In this document: piece after piece, positions 26,463-35,517 of the stretch | Position numbering within the stretch: position 1 is the first letter of the stretch | How the letters are laid out: each line of letters starts with the position of its first letter | Assembly: GCF_041361345.1 (NCBI RefSeq) | Contig: NZ_JBGKAD010000001.1 | Location: 1,550,001-1,614,000, forward strand | Reading direction: 5' to 3' | DNA: 64,000 bases | Origin: Halobaculum sp. MBLA0147 | GTDB lineage: Archaea; Halobacteriota; Halobacteria; Halobacteriales; Haloferacaceae | The notes under the pieces: generated by a model | The model's database searches: none | Seen by the model: only the letters and a program-made list of their open reading frames with translations | What the model was told of the DNA's origin: nothing | Program-made: the position numbers and the translations under genes

Positions 26463-27245
26463 TCACTCCGTCCGCGGGACGGCGACGGCACCGACGGCGA
26501 AGAAGACGACGGCCAGCGCCGCGAGCACCGCGAGGTTCCCGACGGTCCCCAGCGGCGGTGTCGACAGCGTCGTCCCCGCGGGGTCGAACGTCAGCGTCCG
26601 CACGCCGCGAGCGAAGTACGTCAGCGGCGAGAGGTACTCCACGGTGCCGAACCAGTCGGGCAACAGCGACGGTGTGAGGAACGTGTCCGAGAGGAACAAC
26701 AACGGCAGGGCGATGGTGTTCGAGGCCGCGATCACGCCGTCTTGAGAGTCCGCCACGCGGCCGAGGATCGCGCCGAATCCACAGAACAGCACGACGGCGA
26801 GCGCGACGAACGGGACGAGCAACAGCGTCTCGACGGTCAGCGGGACCCCGGCGCCCGTCAGCGACACCACCAGCAGGAGGATCAGCAGGCTGGCGGCGCC
26901 GATGACGCCGAGGTTGACGAGGGTGTGTGCGGCGAGCCACTCCCCGCGGGACAGCGGCGTCGTCGCGAGCTTCTCGAAGCGGTGGTCGTCGCGGTGGCGC
27001 GCGATCTCGGAGCCGACCCGCGACAGCGGCGTGAACAACACCACCGTCGCGAGGTAGCCCGGGACGTAGTACGACGCCGGCGCGGCGAACAGCCCGCCAC
27101 CGCCGGGCTGGGTCCGGACCAGTGCCCCGAAGACGACGACGAGGATCACCGGGAAGAAGAAGGTGAAGAACACGGCGGTCTTCCGCCGGAGGAAGGACCG
27201 CGCTGCAGCCGTCGCCTCCGCACGCACCCGTCCGACGCGGGTCAC
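26463..27245 (-). CDS. ABC-2 type transporter permease
   Basis: A 260-aa integral membrane protein with about six spans, for example TAVFFTFFFPVILVVVFGAL, AASLLILLLVVSLTGAG, LLLVPFVALAVVLFCGFGAI and VGNLAVLAALAVVFFAVGAV. EYLSPLTYFARGVR is the ABC-2 permease C-terminal signature, and RFEKLATTPLSRGEWLAAHT is the cytosolic coupling region. Its start overlaps the end of the ATPase gene by 4 bases, so the two form one exporter. Substrate unknown; such exporters move drugs, lipids or polysaccharides. Confidence 0.88.
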   Translation of the reverse strand: MTRVGRVRAEATAAARSFLRRKTAVFFTFFFPVILVVVFGALVRTQPGGGGLFAAPASYYVPGYLATVVLFTPLSRVGSEIARHRDDHRFEKLATTPLSRGEWLAAHTLVNLGVIGAASLLILLLVVSLTGAGVPLTVETLLLVPFVALAVVLFCGFGAILGRVADSQDGVIAASNTIALPLLFLSDTFLTPSLLPDWFGTVEYLSPLTYFARGVRTLTFDPAGTTLSTPPLGTVGNLAVLAALAVVFFAVGAVAVPRTE

Positions 27246-28405
27246 GCGTCCACCTCCTCGGCCGCGTCGTCACCGCCACCCGCCACGTCGCCACGCTCGT
27301 CTGACGTGTCGTTGGCGGCGGGGTCACCCTCGGCAGCGTCGACACCCGTCGCGGCGACCGCGCTCGCGCCGGGACGGGACAGTCCCGCGAACGTCTCGCC
27401 GGTGAGCCGGAGGTAGGCGTCCTCCAACCCCGGTTCGGCCCACGTCAGCGACTCGTAGTCGACACTCGCCGCCTCGAGCGTGTCCACGATCGCCGCAATC
27501 TCGTCCGGACCGACACCCTCGACGGCGACCTCGCCGTCGCCGACGGCGACCGCGAAGTCGGCCGCCCGGAGTGCCTCCGCGGCCGGGTCGGTCGGTGCCG
27601 TGTCGGTCGCAGTCGTGTCGGACGCGGCCGTGTCGGTCGCGACGGCGTCGGGCGCGTCGTCGCCGGGAGCGCGGTCGGTGTCTGCACCGGGAGTGAGGTC
27701 GGTCTCCTCGCGGTCACGGACGCCGATCACGAGTCGCGGCGGCCCGGCGTGGTCGGCCACCAACTCCGCCGGCGGGCCGACGGCGACGAGTCGCCCCTCC
27801 CGGAGCAGTCCGACGCGGTCGCTGAGTCGTTCGATCTCCGTCATCGAGTGGCTCGTCAACACGACGGCGGTGCCGGCGTCTGCGAGCGACTCCACCAACC
27901 CCCAGACGGCGCGACGGCCCGCCGGGTCGATCCCGGTCGTCGGCTCGTCCAAGAACAGCAGGTCCGGGTCGTTGACCAGGGCCGCACCGACACATGCGCG
28001 GCGCTTCTGGCCCCCGGAGAGGTCCTCGTACCAGGTGTCGGCGGCGTCCGTCAGCCCCACGTCGGCGAGCACGTCCGCGACGGCGCGCGACTCGTCGTAC
28101 AGGCCGGCGTAGTAGGCGAGCAGCTCGCGGACCGTGAGTCGCCCCGCGGGGGCGAACTCCTGTGGGAGCAGGCCGATCCGCGAGCGGTCGCTCTCGGCCG
28201 GCGGCGTGCCGAACACCGACACCGTCCCCTCGACGCGCGTCGTCCCCGTCAGCGCCCGGACGAGTGTCGTCTTCCCGGCGCCGTTGGGGCCGACCAGGCC
28301 GAACACCTCGCCCGCGGCCACCTCGACGGAGACGCCGTCGAGTGCCACCGTGTCGCCGTAGGTCTTCCGCACCCCCGCGGCGCGGACGACCGGCTCCTCG
28401 CTCAT
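27242..28405 (-). CDS. ABC-2 type transporter ATP-binding protein
   Basis: A 387-aa ATPase partner of the permease that follows. Walker A is GLVGPNGAGKTTLVRAL, the Q-loop lies in RIGLLPQEFAPAGRLTV, the signature is DLSGGQKRRACVGAALV, Walker B is DLLFLDEPTTGIDPAGR, and the H-loop is VVLTSHSMTEIE. After about residue 215 a regulatory domain is interrupted by an acidic Asp/Ala/Thr repeat-like stretch (DTAASDTTATDTAPTDPAA), probably disordered. The family resembles DrrA/NodI-type exporter ATPases. Confidence 0.9.
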   Translation of the reverse strand: MSEEPVVRAAGVRKTYGDTVALDGVSVEVAAGEVFGLVGPNGAGKTTLVRALTGTTRVEGTVSVFGTPPAESDRSRIGLLPQEFAPAGRLTVRELLAYYAGLYDESRAVADVLADVGLTDAADTWYEDLSGGQKRRACVGAALVNDPDLLFLDEPTTGIDPAGRRAVWGLVESLADAGTAVVLTSHSMTEIERLSDRVGLLREGRLVAVGPPAELVADHAGPPRLVIGVRDREETDLTPGADTDRAPGDDAPDAVATDTAASDTTATDTAPTDPAAEALRAADFAVAVGDGEVAVEGVGPDEIAAIVDTLEAASVDYESLTWAEPGLEDAYLRLTGETFAGLSRPGASAVAATGVDAAEGDPAANDTSDERGDVAGGGDDAAEEVDA

Positions 28406-28561
28406 ACCGGACGGTCGCCGCCTGCCGCGCCTAAGCGTGTCGAAGCGCGTGTCCGACGGCGACCGTCAACCACCTCGACGCGGTCGGACCATCGAAATTG
28501 TGATGCCACACCGGACGGCGGCCGCGGGTGGCGAAGCGCCTACACTCGTGGACACCGAAGT

Positions 28562-28957
28562 GTGCCCGTGCCACTGGGAGACCGCCTACGTCGCGCCGTC
28601 CGCCAGCAGGCCCGGAAAGCCGGGCGACAGTACGCCGAGAGCGTCCGGGCGTACCGCGAGGGGCGAGACGGCGACGGCGCCGGCGGCGACGGCGACGACG
28701 GCGGCGAGGGCAGCGACGGGAGAGACGGCGGTGCAGGCGCCGACCCGCCGCCGGAGGACGCCGAACGGGTCCCGCCCGCGACGTTCGACCTGCCGGACGA
28801 CGGGGACGGCGCCGCACGGATCGTCTGCCGGCGCCACGTCGAGCGGCGCGCGGTCCCCGTCGACGAGGCGGGCCGTCCCGACTGTTTCGAGGCCGGGAAC
28901 CCCGACTGCGAGGGGTGTCGCGAGGACGTGTGTGAGGGCCGTGTCGAGACCTGGTGA
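28562..28957 (+). CDS. DUF7091-like small haloarchaeal protein
   Basis: A 131-aa protein (or 129 aa from GTG 28568) with a basic helical start (GDRLRRAVRQQARKAGRQYA... RAYREGRD), a Gly/Asp-rich linker, and a conserved C-terminal part ARIVCRRHVERRAVPVDEAG, then DCFEAGNPDCEGCREDVCEG and RVETW. The clustered cysteines could bind metal. The pattern matches a conserved haloarchaeal family of unknown function, which I believe is DUF7091. It lies alone between two transporter operons facing the other way. Confidence 0.65.
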   Translation: MPVPLGDRLRRAVRQQARKAGRQYAESVRAYREGRDGDGAGGDGDDGGEGSDGRDGGAGADPPPEDAERVPPATFDLPDDGDGAARIVCRRHVERRAVPVDEAGRPDCFEAGNPDCEGCREDVCEGRVETW

Positions 28958-29024
28958 TCGTCACCGAGACACGGAACGGGAGAGACCGCGCGACGGAGTC
29001 GCCACCGGTTCCCGCGGCGCGGTG

Positions 29025-29897
29025 TCACCCGCCGAGGAAGTCCTGCCGGACCGTCTCGTCGGCCAGCAGCGCGTCGCCGTCGTCCTCGTAGCGGTTCTCC
29101 CCGCTCACGAGCACGTAGCCGCGGTCACACCGCCGGAGCGCCTCCTTGGCGTTCTGCTCGACCATCAGGATCGCCGTCCCGGTGTCGTTGATCTCGTCGA
29201 CCTTGTCGAACATCTCCTCGACCAGGTCCGGCGCCAGCCCGGCGGACGGCTCGTCGAGGAGGAGCATCTCCGGGGACAACATCAGCGCCCGCCCCATCGC
29301 GAGCATCTGCTGTTGACCCCCGCTCATCGTCCCCGCCTTCTGGTCTTGCCGTTCCTCCAGGATGGGGAAGCGGGCGAACACCTCGTCCAACGCGTCCTGT
29401 GGCGTCTCGTCGAGGATGTACGCACCCATCTCGAGGTTCTCGCGGACGGTCAACGCGCCGAACACGTTGTCGTTCTGCGGAACGTAGCCGAGTCCCTCGT
29501 AGATGATCTCCTCGGGGTTCATCCCGGTGATGTCCGTCCCGTCGAAGGTGACGGTGCCACCCATGTGACTCGTCAACCCGAAGACGGACTTCATCACCGT
29601 CGACTTGCCGGCGCCGTTCGGGCCGACGATGGTGACGTACTCCCCGTCGCGAACGTCCATGTCGACGTCCGAGAGGATCTGGAGGTCGCCGTAGCCGGCG
29701 TCGAGCGAGCGCACCTGCAACAGGGCGTCCTCCCACGTGTCGATCTGCGTGGCCGCACCCGCGTGCTCGCTACTCGTCCCGTCGGCTCCGCTCGGCGCGC
29801 CACCCGTGCCCGACGGATCGTCGGTCGTCGCCGCGTCCCCGGCGTCGGCGGCGTCCGTCGCCTCTGCGGCGTCGTCCGGCGCGGTGGTCTCGCTCAC
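29025..29897 (-). CDS. livF: Branched-chain amino acid ABC transporter ATPase LivF
   Basis: Second ATPase of the leucine/isoleucine/valine-type importer. It has 290 aa with GTG start at 29897, overlapping the livG stop as GTGA. An acidic leader of about 50 residues precedes the ATPase: VRSLDAGYGDLQILSDVDMD, Walker A IVGPNGAGKSTVMKSV, YVPQNDNVFGALTVRENLEMG (Q-loop region typical of LivF), TMSGGQQQMLAMGRALM signature, and LLLDEPSAGLAPDLVEEMFD Walker B. Last gene of the operon livH-livM-livG-livF. No substrate-binding protein gene lies nearby. Confidence 0.93.
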   Translation of the reverse strand: MSETTAPDDAAEATDAADAGDAATTDDPSGTGGAPSGADGTSSEHAGAATQIDTWEDALLQVRSLDAGYGDLQILSDVDMDVRDGEYVTIVGPNGAGKSTVMKSVFGLTSHMGGTVTFDGTDITGMNPEEIIYEGLGYVPQNDNVFGALTVRENLEMGAYILDETPQDALDEVFARFPILEERQDQKAGTMSGGQQQMLAMGRALMLSPEMLLLDEPSAGLAPDLVEEMFDKVDEINDTGTAILMVEQNAKEALRRCDRGYVLVSGENRYEDDGDALLADETVRQDFLGG

Positions 29898-30961
29898 ACG
29901 TCACCTCCGAGGTACGCCTCGATCACGTCCTCGTTCGACTTCACGGCCTCGGGACTCCCCTCCGTCAGCACCGATCCCTGGTGCATCACGATCACGTGTT
30001 CACAGTTCTCCATGATCAGGTCCATGTCGTGTTCCACGATGAGGAACGTGTACCCCTGCTCGCGGAGGTCGTGGACGTGTTCCAACAGTCGCTCCTCCAG
30101 CGATGGGTTCACGCCCGCGAACGGCTCGTCCAACAGCATCACGTCCGGGTCCGTCAACAGCGCCCGCGACAGCTCCAACAGCTTCCGTTGCCCGCCCGAG
30201 AGGTTCCCCGCGTACTCGTGAGCGAGGTGGTCGATCTCGAAGAACTCCAGCGTCTCCCAGCAGCGTTCCAACACCTCCGACTCCTGGTCGACGACGGAGT
30301 CCCGGACGAACGGCAACACGCTGCGCCACAGCGACTCCCCGCGTTGCCCGCCCGGCGCGAGCATCAGGTTCTCCAACACGGTCATCTCGGAGAACTCGCG
30401 GGCGATCTGGAACGTCCGCACCAGCCCGCGCTGGGCGACGGTGTGGGGCGCCAAGCCGGTGATGTCCTCCCCGCGGAAGGTGACCGTCCCCGCGGTCGGC
30501 TCGTGGACGCCGGTGATACAGTTGAACGTCGTCGACTTGCCGGCGCCGTTCGGACCGATCAACCCCGTGAGCGTCCCGGCCTCCACCTGGAACGTGGCGT
30601 CGTCGACCGCCGTGATCCCGCCGAACTCCTTGCGGAGCCCGTCGACACGCAGCGGCACGTCGTCGGCGTCCGGTGCCGCCTCCCCGCCGACGAGGTCGTC
30701 CGACGTCGCCGCCGTCCCGCCGGGTGCGCCGGCACCACGACTCTCCGTCGACTCCGCCGCCTCCGATCCCGCAGTCGCCGACCCGTCGTCGGCGGTCGTC
30801 GACTCGCCGCCGGTCGTCGACGGCTCGTCCACCGCCGTCTCGCCGTCCGTGGCCGCTCCGGTGTCTGCACGCCCGGCGCTCGTCGACTCGGCGTCTGCAC
30901 GCCCGGCGCTCGTCGGCTCGTTCGCGGCCGTCTCGGCGGTCACGTCCACGTCGTCACTCAT
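29894..30961 (-). CDS. livG: Branched-chain amino acid ABC transporter ATPase LivG
   Basis: First ATPase of the Liv importer, 355 aa from ATG 30961, overlapping the livM stop by 8 bases. An unusually long leader of about 95 residues rich in Ala/Glu/Ser/Thr/Gly contains the repeats TSAGRADAES and TSAGRADTGA and is probably disordered. The ATPase has Walker A LIGPNGAGKSTTFNCITGVH, the LivG-type RTFQIAREFSEMTVLENLML, signature LSGGQRKLLELSRALL and Walker B VMLLDEPFAGVNPSLEERL. The C-terminal EDVIEAYLGGDV is the typical LivG ending. Confidence 0.93.
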   Translation of the reverse strand: MSDDVDVTAETAANEPTSAGRADAESTSAGRADTGAATDGETAVDEPSTTGGESTTADDGSATAGSEAAESTESRGAGAPGGTAATSDDLVGGEAAPDADDVPLRVDGLRKEFGGITAVDDATFQVEAGTLTGLIGPNGAGKSTTFNCITGVHEPTAGTVTFRGEDITGLAPHTVAQRGLVRTFQIAREFSEMTVLENLMLAPGGQRGESLWRSVLPFVRDSVVDQESEVLERCWETLEFFEIDHLAHEYAGNLSGGQRKLLELSRALLTDPDVMLLDEPFAGVNPSLEERLLEHVHDLREQGYTFLIVEHDMDLIMENCEHVIVMHQGSVLTEGSPEAVKSNEDVIEAYLGGDV

Positions 30962-32315
30962 CCGTCTCACCCCCGTCGGTGTAGGCACTGTCTCCGCCGC
31001 GGCGGTCGAGTCGGACGCCGGCCGCCGGCTCTTTCCGGTGGCCGAGCAGTCCCTCCGGGCGCCGGTGCATCAGGAAGATCAACACGAGCCCCATCACGAT
31101 CAACTGGAGCTGGCGGACACTGTCGAGCACGTAGAACCCCAGCGGCACCAGGTCCCCGCTCGCGGAGATGGGCGCCAGCGCCTGGCCGAAGCTGGACGGC
31201 GCCTCCACCTCGACGAAGTTCGCGACGACACTCTGGAGGAACCGCGGCCCCTGGAACAACACGGCGGCGAACAGCGCCCCACCCATCACGCTGCCGGTGT
31301 TCGAACCGGCCCCACCGATGATCAGCGCGATCCAGATGAAGAACGTCAGCCGCGGCCGGTAGGTGTTGGGCGTGATCGCCCCGCTGGTCATGTACCAGAG
31401 GATCCCACCCAACCCCATCAGCGCACAGCCGACGACGAACGCCTTCGTCTTGAACGCGTTCGTGTCCTTCCCGAGCGCGTTCGCCGCGTCCTCGTCCTCG
31501 CGGATCGCCTTCAGCACCCGGCCGAACGGGGAGTTGCCGAGCCGCGTCAACACTAGGTAGTAGACCGCGACGGCGACGAGCAACAGCCCACCGTACAACA
31601 GACTGTTCGCAACCGGCCGGGGGTTGTTCTCGATGACCGCGCCGACGAGCCCGACGAACGCGTCGTGGACCGCCGACAGGAACAACGCGTCGAACAGCGC
31701 CTCCACCGGGCTACCGAAGTCCAAGAGGAGGCCGGAGCCGCCGCCGAACCCGATCACGAGGTCCCCGACCTCGAACCGCTCGAAGGTGCCCGAGAGGAAC
31801 GTGAACCGCACCATCTCGCTGGTCGCCACCGTGACGATGGCGAGGTAGTCCGCCCGGAGACGCAACGCCGGGAGCGCGACGACCAACCCGAGCAGCCCGG
31901 CGGCGACCGTGCCGGCGATCACCCCGACCCACAGCGGGAGCCCGAGCCCGCCGACGCTGCCCGCGGCGGCCTCCGTCGCCGGTGCCTTCGAGACGACCGC
32001 CATCACGTAGATCCCGACCGCCATGAAGCCGACGATGCCGATGTTGAACAGCCCCGTGTACCCCCAGTGGAGGTTCAGCGCCAGCGAGAGCAGCGCGAAC
32101 AGCGCGACGTAGAACGTCAACGTCGCGACGGAGTTCAACTGCCCCCGGACGCCGTAGTCGAGCAGGACCCCGACGAGCAGGTACGCGAGGTAGATCCCGG
32201 CGAGCAAGACGCCGATCTTCACGAGATCCTCCTCCCACACCGCCGCGAGCGGGCTCTGCTCGTCGGCCGCGGTCCCACCGTCGGTCGCGACGCCGTCGGA
32301 CGCGTCGCTCGTCAT
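30954..32315 (-). CDS. livM: Branched-chain amino acid ABC transporter permease LivM
   Basis: Membrane permease, 453 aa, with about ten spans (KIGVLLAGIYLAYLLVGVLL; TFYVALFALLSLALNLHWGY; GVIAGTVAAGLLGLVVALPA). The family marks are SLALNLHWGYTGLFNIGIVG, ALRLRADYLAIVTVATSEMV, SPFGRVLKAIREDEDAANAL and YRPRLTFFIWIALIIGGAGS, where the EAA-type loop contacts LivG/LivF. ATG 32315 overlaps the livH stop as ATGA. Two inserted stretches of 40-60 residues (around 31640-31760) are longer than in bacterial LivM. Confidence 0.92.
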   Translation of the reverse strand: MTSDASDGVATDGGTAADEQSPLAAVWEEDLVKIGVLLAGIYLAYLLVGVLLDYGVRGQLNSVATLTFYVALFALLSLALNLHWGYTGLFNIGIVGFMAVGIYVMAVVSKAPATEAAAGSVGGLGLPLWVGVIAGTVAAGLLGLVVALPALRLRADYLAIVTVATSEMVRFTFLSGTFERFEVGDLVIGFGGGSGLLLDFGSPVEALFDALFLSAVHDAFVGLVGAVIENNPRPVANSLLYGGLLLVAVAVYYLVLTRLGNSPFGRVLKAIREDEDAANALGKDTNAFKTKAFVVGCALMGLGGILWYMTSGAITPNTYRPRLTFFIWIALIIGGAGSNTGSVMGGALFAAVLFQGPRFLQSVVANFVEVEAPSSFGQALAPISASGDLVPLGFYVLDSVRQLQLIVMGLVLIFLMHRRPEGLLGHRKEPAAGVRLDRRGGDSAYTDGGETDE

Positions 32316-33430
32316 GCCGTCGACCTCCCGGAGAACAGCCCCGTCGGTTTGACGATCAGGATGAGGATCATCACGAGGAAGGCGGCGGCCCGCGAGAAGC
32401 TCGAGGGAATCCACAGCACCGACAGCGACGCCGTCAACCCGATGACGAGGCCGCCGACGATGGCGCCGTAGATCGAGCCGATCCCGCCGAGGATCACCGC
32501 CGCGAAGATGAGCAACAGCAGGATCCACCCGTCGAACCAGCCGAGCGTCCCCTTCCAGAGCACGAACATGTAGCCGGCGACGCCCGTCAGTCCGCCGCCG
32601 ATGATCCAGGTGAACCGGACGACCCGTTCGGTCGGGATGCCGGTGATGCGGGCGAGGTCCTCGTTGTCGGCCATCGCACGCATCGCCTTCCCGAGTCTGG
32701 TCCGCTGGAGCAGCAGGTGGACGCCGAGCATCAGTCCACCACCGACCAGCGTCAACGCGGCGTCGTGTGCGGTGACGCGCAGCGTCCCGTCGACGAACGG
32801 GATCGACGCGGTCGGCACGGCGCCGGCCGCCGTCGTCCCGCGCTTGGCCGGGCCGAACACGAACTGGATGCCGTACCGGAGCGCGAACGCGACGCCGATG
32901 CTCGTGATCAACAGCGTGATCCCCGAGCGGTCACGCACCGGCTCGAACACGAGGCGGTCGACCACCAGCGAGAGTGCGATCGTCCCGACACCGGCGACGA
33001 GCATCCCGGCGACGACCGCCAGCGGCGTCTGGGTGGCACTGATCCCGAGTGCGCCCCCGAAGACGGAGCCACCGGCGCCGACCAACAGCAACGACCCGAC
33101 GTTGGCCGAGGAGCCGAAGCCGCCCGCGACGAGGTAGGTGGTCGCCCACCCGGAGAAGGCACCCGCAGTGATGTAGTCGCCGTGTGCGAAGTTCGCGAAG
33201 TTGAGGATACTGTACGTCATCGAGAGGCCGATCCCGGCGAGGCCGATCACCAGCCCCCGCATCAGGCCGTCCTTCACCAGGACGGCCACCTCGGAGACCT
33301 GGACCGATCCCGAGAGGAGTCGGGTGCCGAGGTTCACGAACAAGAGGACGACGAGGAACCCGAAGACCAGTGCGAGTGGGTTCGCCTCGACGACCTCCCG
33401 ACCCCGATCGTACGATTCTGTCACGCCCAT
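32312..33430 (-). CDS. livH: Branched-chain amino acid ABC transporter permease LivH
   Basis: First gene of the Liv operon: a 372-aa permease with about eight spans. LIGLAGIGLSMTYSILNFANFAHGD is the LivH signature, followed by DRLVFEPVRDRSGITLLITS, RTRLGKAMRAMADNEDLARI (coupling loop) and VILGGIGSIYGAIVGGLVIG. The ATG at 33430 is chosen; an upstream ATG at 33454 lies too close to the TATA element (GTTTAAG, 33465-33471). The product combines with LivM, LivG and LivF. Substrate could be branched-chain amino acids, urea or other amides, since these importers are often misassigned. Confidence 0.9.
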   Translation of the reverse strand: MGVTESYDRGREVVEANPLALVFGFLVVLLFVNLGTRLLSGSVQVSEVAVLVKDGLMRGLVIGLAGIGLSMTYSILNFANFAHGDYITAGAFSGWATTYLVAGGFGSSANVGSLLLVGAGGSVFGGALGISATQTPLAVVAGMLVAGVGTIALSLVVDRLVFEPVRDRSGITLLITSIGVAFALRYGIQFVFGPAKRGTTAAGAVPTASIPFVDGTLRVTAHDAALTLVGGGLMLGVHLLLQRTRLGKAMRAMADNEDLARITGIPTERVVRFTWIIGGGLTGVAGYMFVLWKGTLGWFDGWILLLLIFAAVILGGIGSIYGAIVGGLVIGLTASLSVLWIPSSFSRAAAFLVMILILIVKPTGLFSGRSTA

Positions 33431-33811
33431 GTGTGTCTCACTCGTACGTAACATACTCACACGTCTTAAACACCCCGGCACGGGTGGGTGGGGTCCGTCC
33501 CGCCGCCGTCCGTCGATCCCGCGGCCTCTCCCGGGGAGCCAGCGGGGCCGACCGGCCACCCGAGCGGGGCTCGTCGCCGTCCGGACGGCGTCTCGCGGCC
33601 GCTCGGTGGGTGTCGTCTCGGGCGTCCGAGGTCGTAGGCCGTCGCGGCCGTCTCCGAGAGGAGACTCTCCGTCGTGGGAGCCGTCTCGCGAGCCCGCAGG
33701 AGACCTCGCCGACCCGTGTGAGCCGGACGGCGGGGACTCCTGTCGTGGGTCCACACGGAGGGGACGAAGCGGTGTCCTCAAACCGTTCGGTGTCTCAGCC
33801 ACGTGCAGACG
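33431..33811. other. 381-base divergent region between livH and the uridine kinase gene
   Basis: It holds the livH TATA box (minus-strand GTTTAAG, 33465-33471). The rest is GC-rich with short imperfect inverted repeats (for example CTCCGAGAGGAGACTCTCC near 33652) and no plausible gene; frames are Arg/Pro/Gly-rich shadows. Confidence 0.5.
33465..33472 (-). promoter_or_regulatory. livHMGF operon TATA box
   Basis: Minus-strand TGTTTAAG, about 38 bases before ATG 33430. This predicts a short 5' leader of roughly a dozen bases. Confidence 0.5.
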
Positions 33812-34513
33812 ATGAGTTCGTACCCGTCGTTCGTCGTGGGGATCGCAGGGGGCACGGGCGCGGGGAAGACGACGGTGTCGCGACTGATCGCCGAGAGTGT
33901 CGGCGAGTCCGTCACCCGCATCCCGATCGACAACTACTACGAGGATCTCTCGCACATGGACCTCGCGGAGCGCGAGCAGGTCAACTACGACCACCCGGAC
34001 GCCTTCGAGTGGGACCTGTTGCGCGAGCAGTTGGAGCAGTTGCTCGCCGGGCAGCCCGTCGAGATGCCACAGTACGACTTCGAGATCCACAACCGCAAGG
34101 ACGAGCGCGAGACCGTCGAGCCGACGGAGGTGATCATCCTCGAGGGGATCCTCTCGCTGTACGACGACGAGATCAACGAGATGCTGGACCTGCGTCTGTA
34201 CGTCGAGACGGACGCGGACGTACGCATCCTCCGGCGGATCGAACGTGACGTGATCGAGCGCGGCCGAGATCTGGAAGGTGTGATCGACCAGTACCTCTCG
34301 ACGGTGAAACCGATGCACGAGCAGTTCATCGAGCCGACGAAGAAGGCCGCCGACCTCGTCATCCCGGAGGGCGCCAACAGCGTCGCGATCAACCTCTTGG
34401 AGGAGAAACTCCAGGCCGAGGTGAACGGCGACGCGACCCGAACCTGGGAACGCGGCGCGCTCGAACGCGAGATCGACGGCGTCGACGACACCACCTCCTT
34501 CGGCGACGACTGA
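33812..34513 (+). CDS. udk: Uridine kinase
   Basis: Phosphorylates uridine and cytidine for pyrimidine salvage. It has 233 aa from ATG 33812 (GTG 33803 is an in-frame alternative). P-loop GIAGGTGAGKTTVSRLIAES, DNYYEDLSHMDLAEREQVNY (substrate loop of uridine kinases), NYDHPDAFEWDLL, MPQYDFEIHNRKDERETVEP and VIILEGILSLYDDEINEMLD are all diagnostic. RRIERDVIERGRDLEGVIDQ is the LID region. A C-terminal acidic tail of about 25 residues exceeds bacterial Udk. Confidence 0.94.
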   Translation: MSSYPSFVVGIAGGTGAGKTTVSRLIAESVGESVTRIPIDNYYEDLSHMDLAEREQVNYDHPDAFEWDLLREQLEQLLAGQPVEMPQYDFEIHNRKDERETVEPTEVIILEGILSLYDDEINEMLDLRLYVETDADVRILRRIERDVIERGRDLEGVIDQYLSTVKPMHEQFIEPTKKAADLVIPEGANSVAINLLEEKLQAEVNGDATRTWERGALEREIDGVDDTTSFGDD

Positions 34514-34612
34514 TCGCCGACGCGACTCCCCGCTACGGCGACCGCCGAGGCCACCTCGCCAGGCGACGACTGACGACCGCCGCTCTCTCGTGACGGCCGA
34601 GAACTGCCGTCC

Positions 34613-35143
34613 CTACCCCTCGACGCGTCGCCGTCGGTACCAGTCGACGGCGGCGTAGACGACGACGTAGCCGACGACCGCGAGGGCGACCGCCAGGACG
34701 ACGTTGCCGAGCAGTTGGCGGACGAGCACGTCCGTCCCCAGCGCCGGGTCGAGCGAGCGCAGCGTCTCGGGTGTCGGCCGCGCCCCCGGCACCGGGCCGA
34801 GCAGGCGCTCGCCGATCCAGTAGCTCCCCCCGTAGATCGCCCACTTCACCGGGGGGTTGAACACGGCCAGTGTCGCCGCCAGGGCGAGTTTGCTCGCGCG
34901 CTCGGAGAGGTACGCCACGGCCGCGAACAGGGGGATCGCGCCGCCGGCCGTGGGCAAGGCGACGACGACCGTCCCGAGCGCGAACGTCGCCGCCACCTCG
35001 ACGGTGGTGTGGTCGCCGACGACGGCCCGTTCCAGTCCCGCGGCGAGTCGCTCGCGGGCCGCCCCCGGCCGCTCGCGGACGGTGCTCACCCGCTCCCACA
35101 GCGCGGCGAGCCGTGACCTGACCGTCGGGAGCGCGGGCGTCAT
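34613..35143 (-). CDS. DUF2062 membrane protein
   Basis: A 176-aa protein. After a basic helical leader (RSRLAALWERVSTVRERPGAA), the DUF2062 domain shows TFALGTVVVALPTAGGAIPL, AATLAVFNPPVKWAIYGGSY and WIGERLLG, then a last membrane helix VLAVALAVVGYVVVYAAVDW. About three hydrophobic spans. DUF2062 proteins are of unknown function. ATG 35143 lies 28 bases beyond a TATA box (CTTATGCC), so the mRNA is probably leaderless. Confidence 0.8.
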   Translation of the reverse strand: MTPALPTVRSRLAALWERVSTVRERPGAARERLAAGLERAVVGDHTTVEVAATFALGTVVVALPTAGGAIPLFAAVAYLSERASKLALAATLAVFNPPVKWAIYGGSYWIGERLLGPVPGARPTPETLRSLDPALGTDVLVRQLLGNVVLAVALAVVGYVVVYAAVDWYRRRRVEG

Positions 35144-35517
35144 TCGTCCGACGTTCGCGCCGAGACGGCATAAGCGAGGTGGGTGGGATGGAGTGTGTGA
35201 CGAGTAGGTGAGACAGAGTGCGTGACGAGACACGACGACGCCGTCGGGTCCGCTCGGAGAGCCACCCGCGTCCGTGGGCGTTCCCCGGCACCGCACACGT
35301 TCGTCTGTACGTGTTCGTGCATACCGAGACCGAAGTTCCGGTGTAGCGTCTCGTGCAGTCGGAAACTCACAGACGAGTCAATCCGAGCGCCGTGGGTCCG
35401 TCAGCGGCCGGTAACGAACCACTCATTATCGAGCGGCCGCTTGGACGAATATGCACACACGCCGACGCGGAGACTCGTTCTCGACGACCGCGACGCCGCC
35501 GTTCGGAGGTGGGGCGC
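35144..35517. other. 374-base divergent region between the DUF2062 gene and gcvPA
   Basis: It contains the minus-strand TATA box of the DUF2062 gene (35167-35174) and, for gcvPA, ACTCATTATCGAG (35421-35433) and GAATATGC (35447-35454) as AT-rich promoter candidates. No glycine-riboswitch-like tandem structure was recognised. No gene supported. Confidence 0.5.
35167..35174 (-). promoter_or_regulatory. TATA box for the DUF2062 gene
   Basis: Minus-strand CTTATGCC, centred 28 bases before ATG 35143. Confidence 0.55.

Noticed and set aside
33466-33756. Minus-strand 96-codon frame in the livH-udk intergenic region
   Set aside because: Overlaps the livH TATA box and has composition of a random GC-rich frame.
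35140-35370. Minus-strand 76-codon frame before the DUF2062 gene
   Set aside because: Covers the TATA box and predicted leaderless start of the DUF2062 gene; product lacks haloarchaeal acidic character.
35300-35517. Glycine riboswitch upstream of gcvPA
   Set aside because: No tandem aptamer pattern could be seen, and these riboswitches are bacterial.
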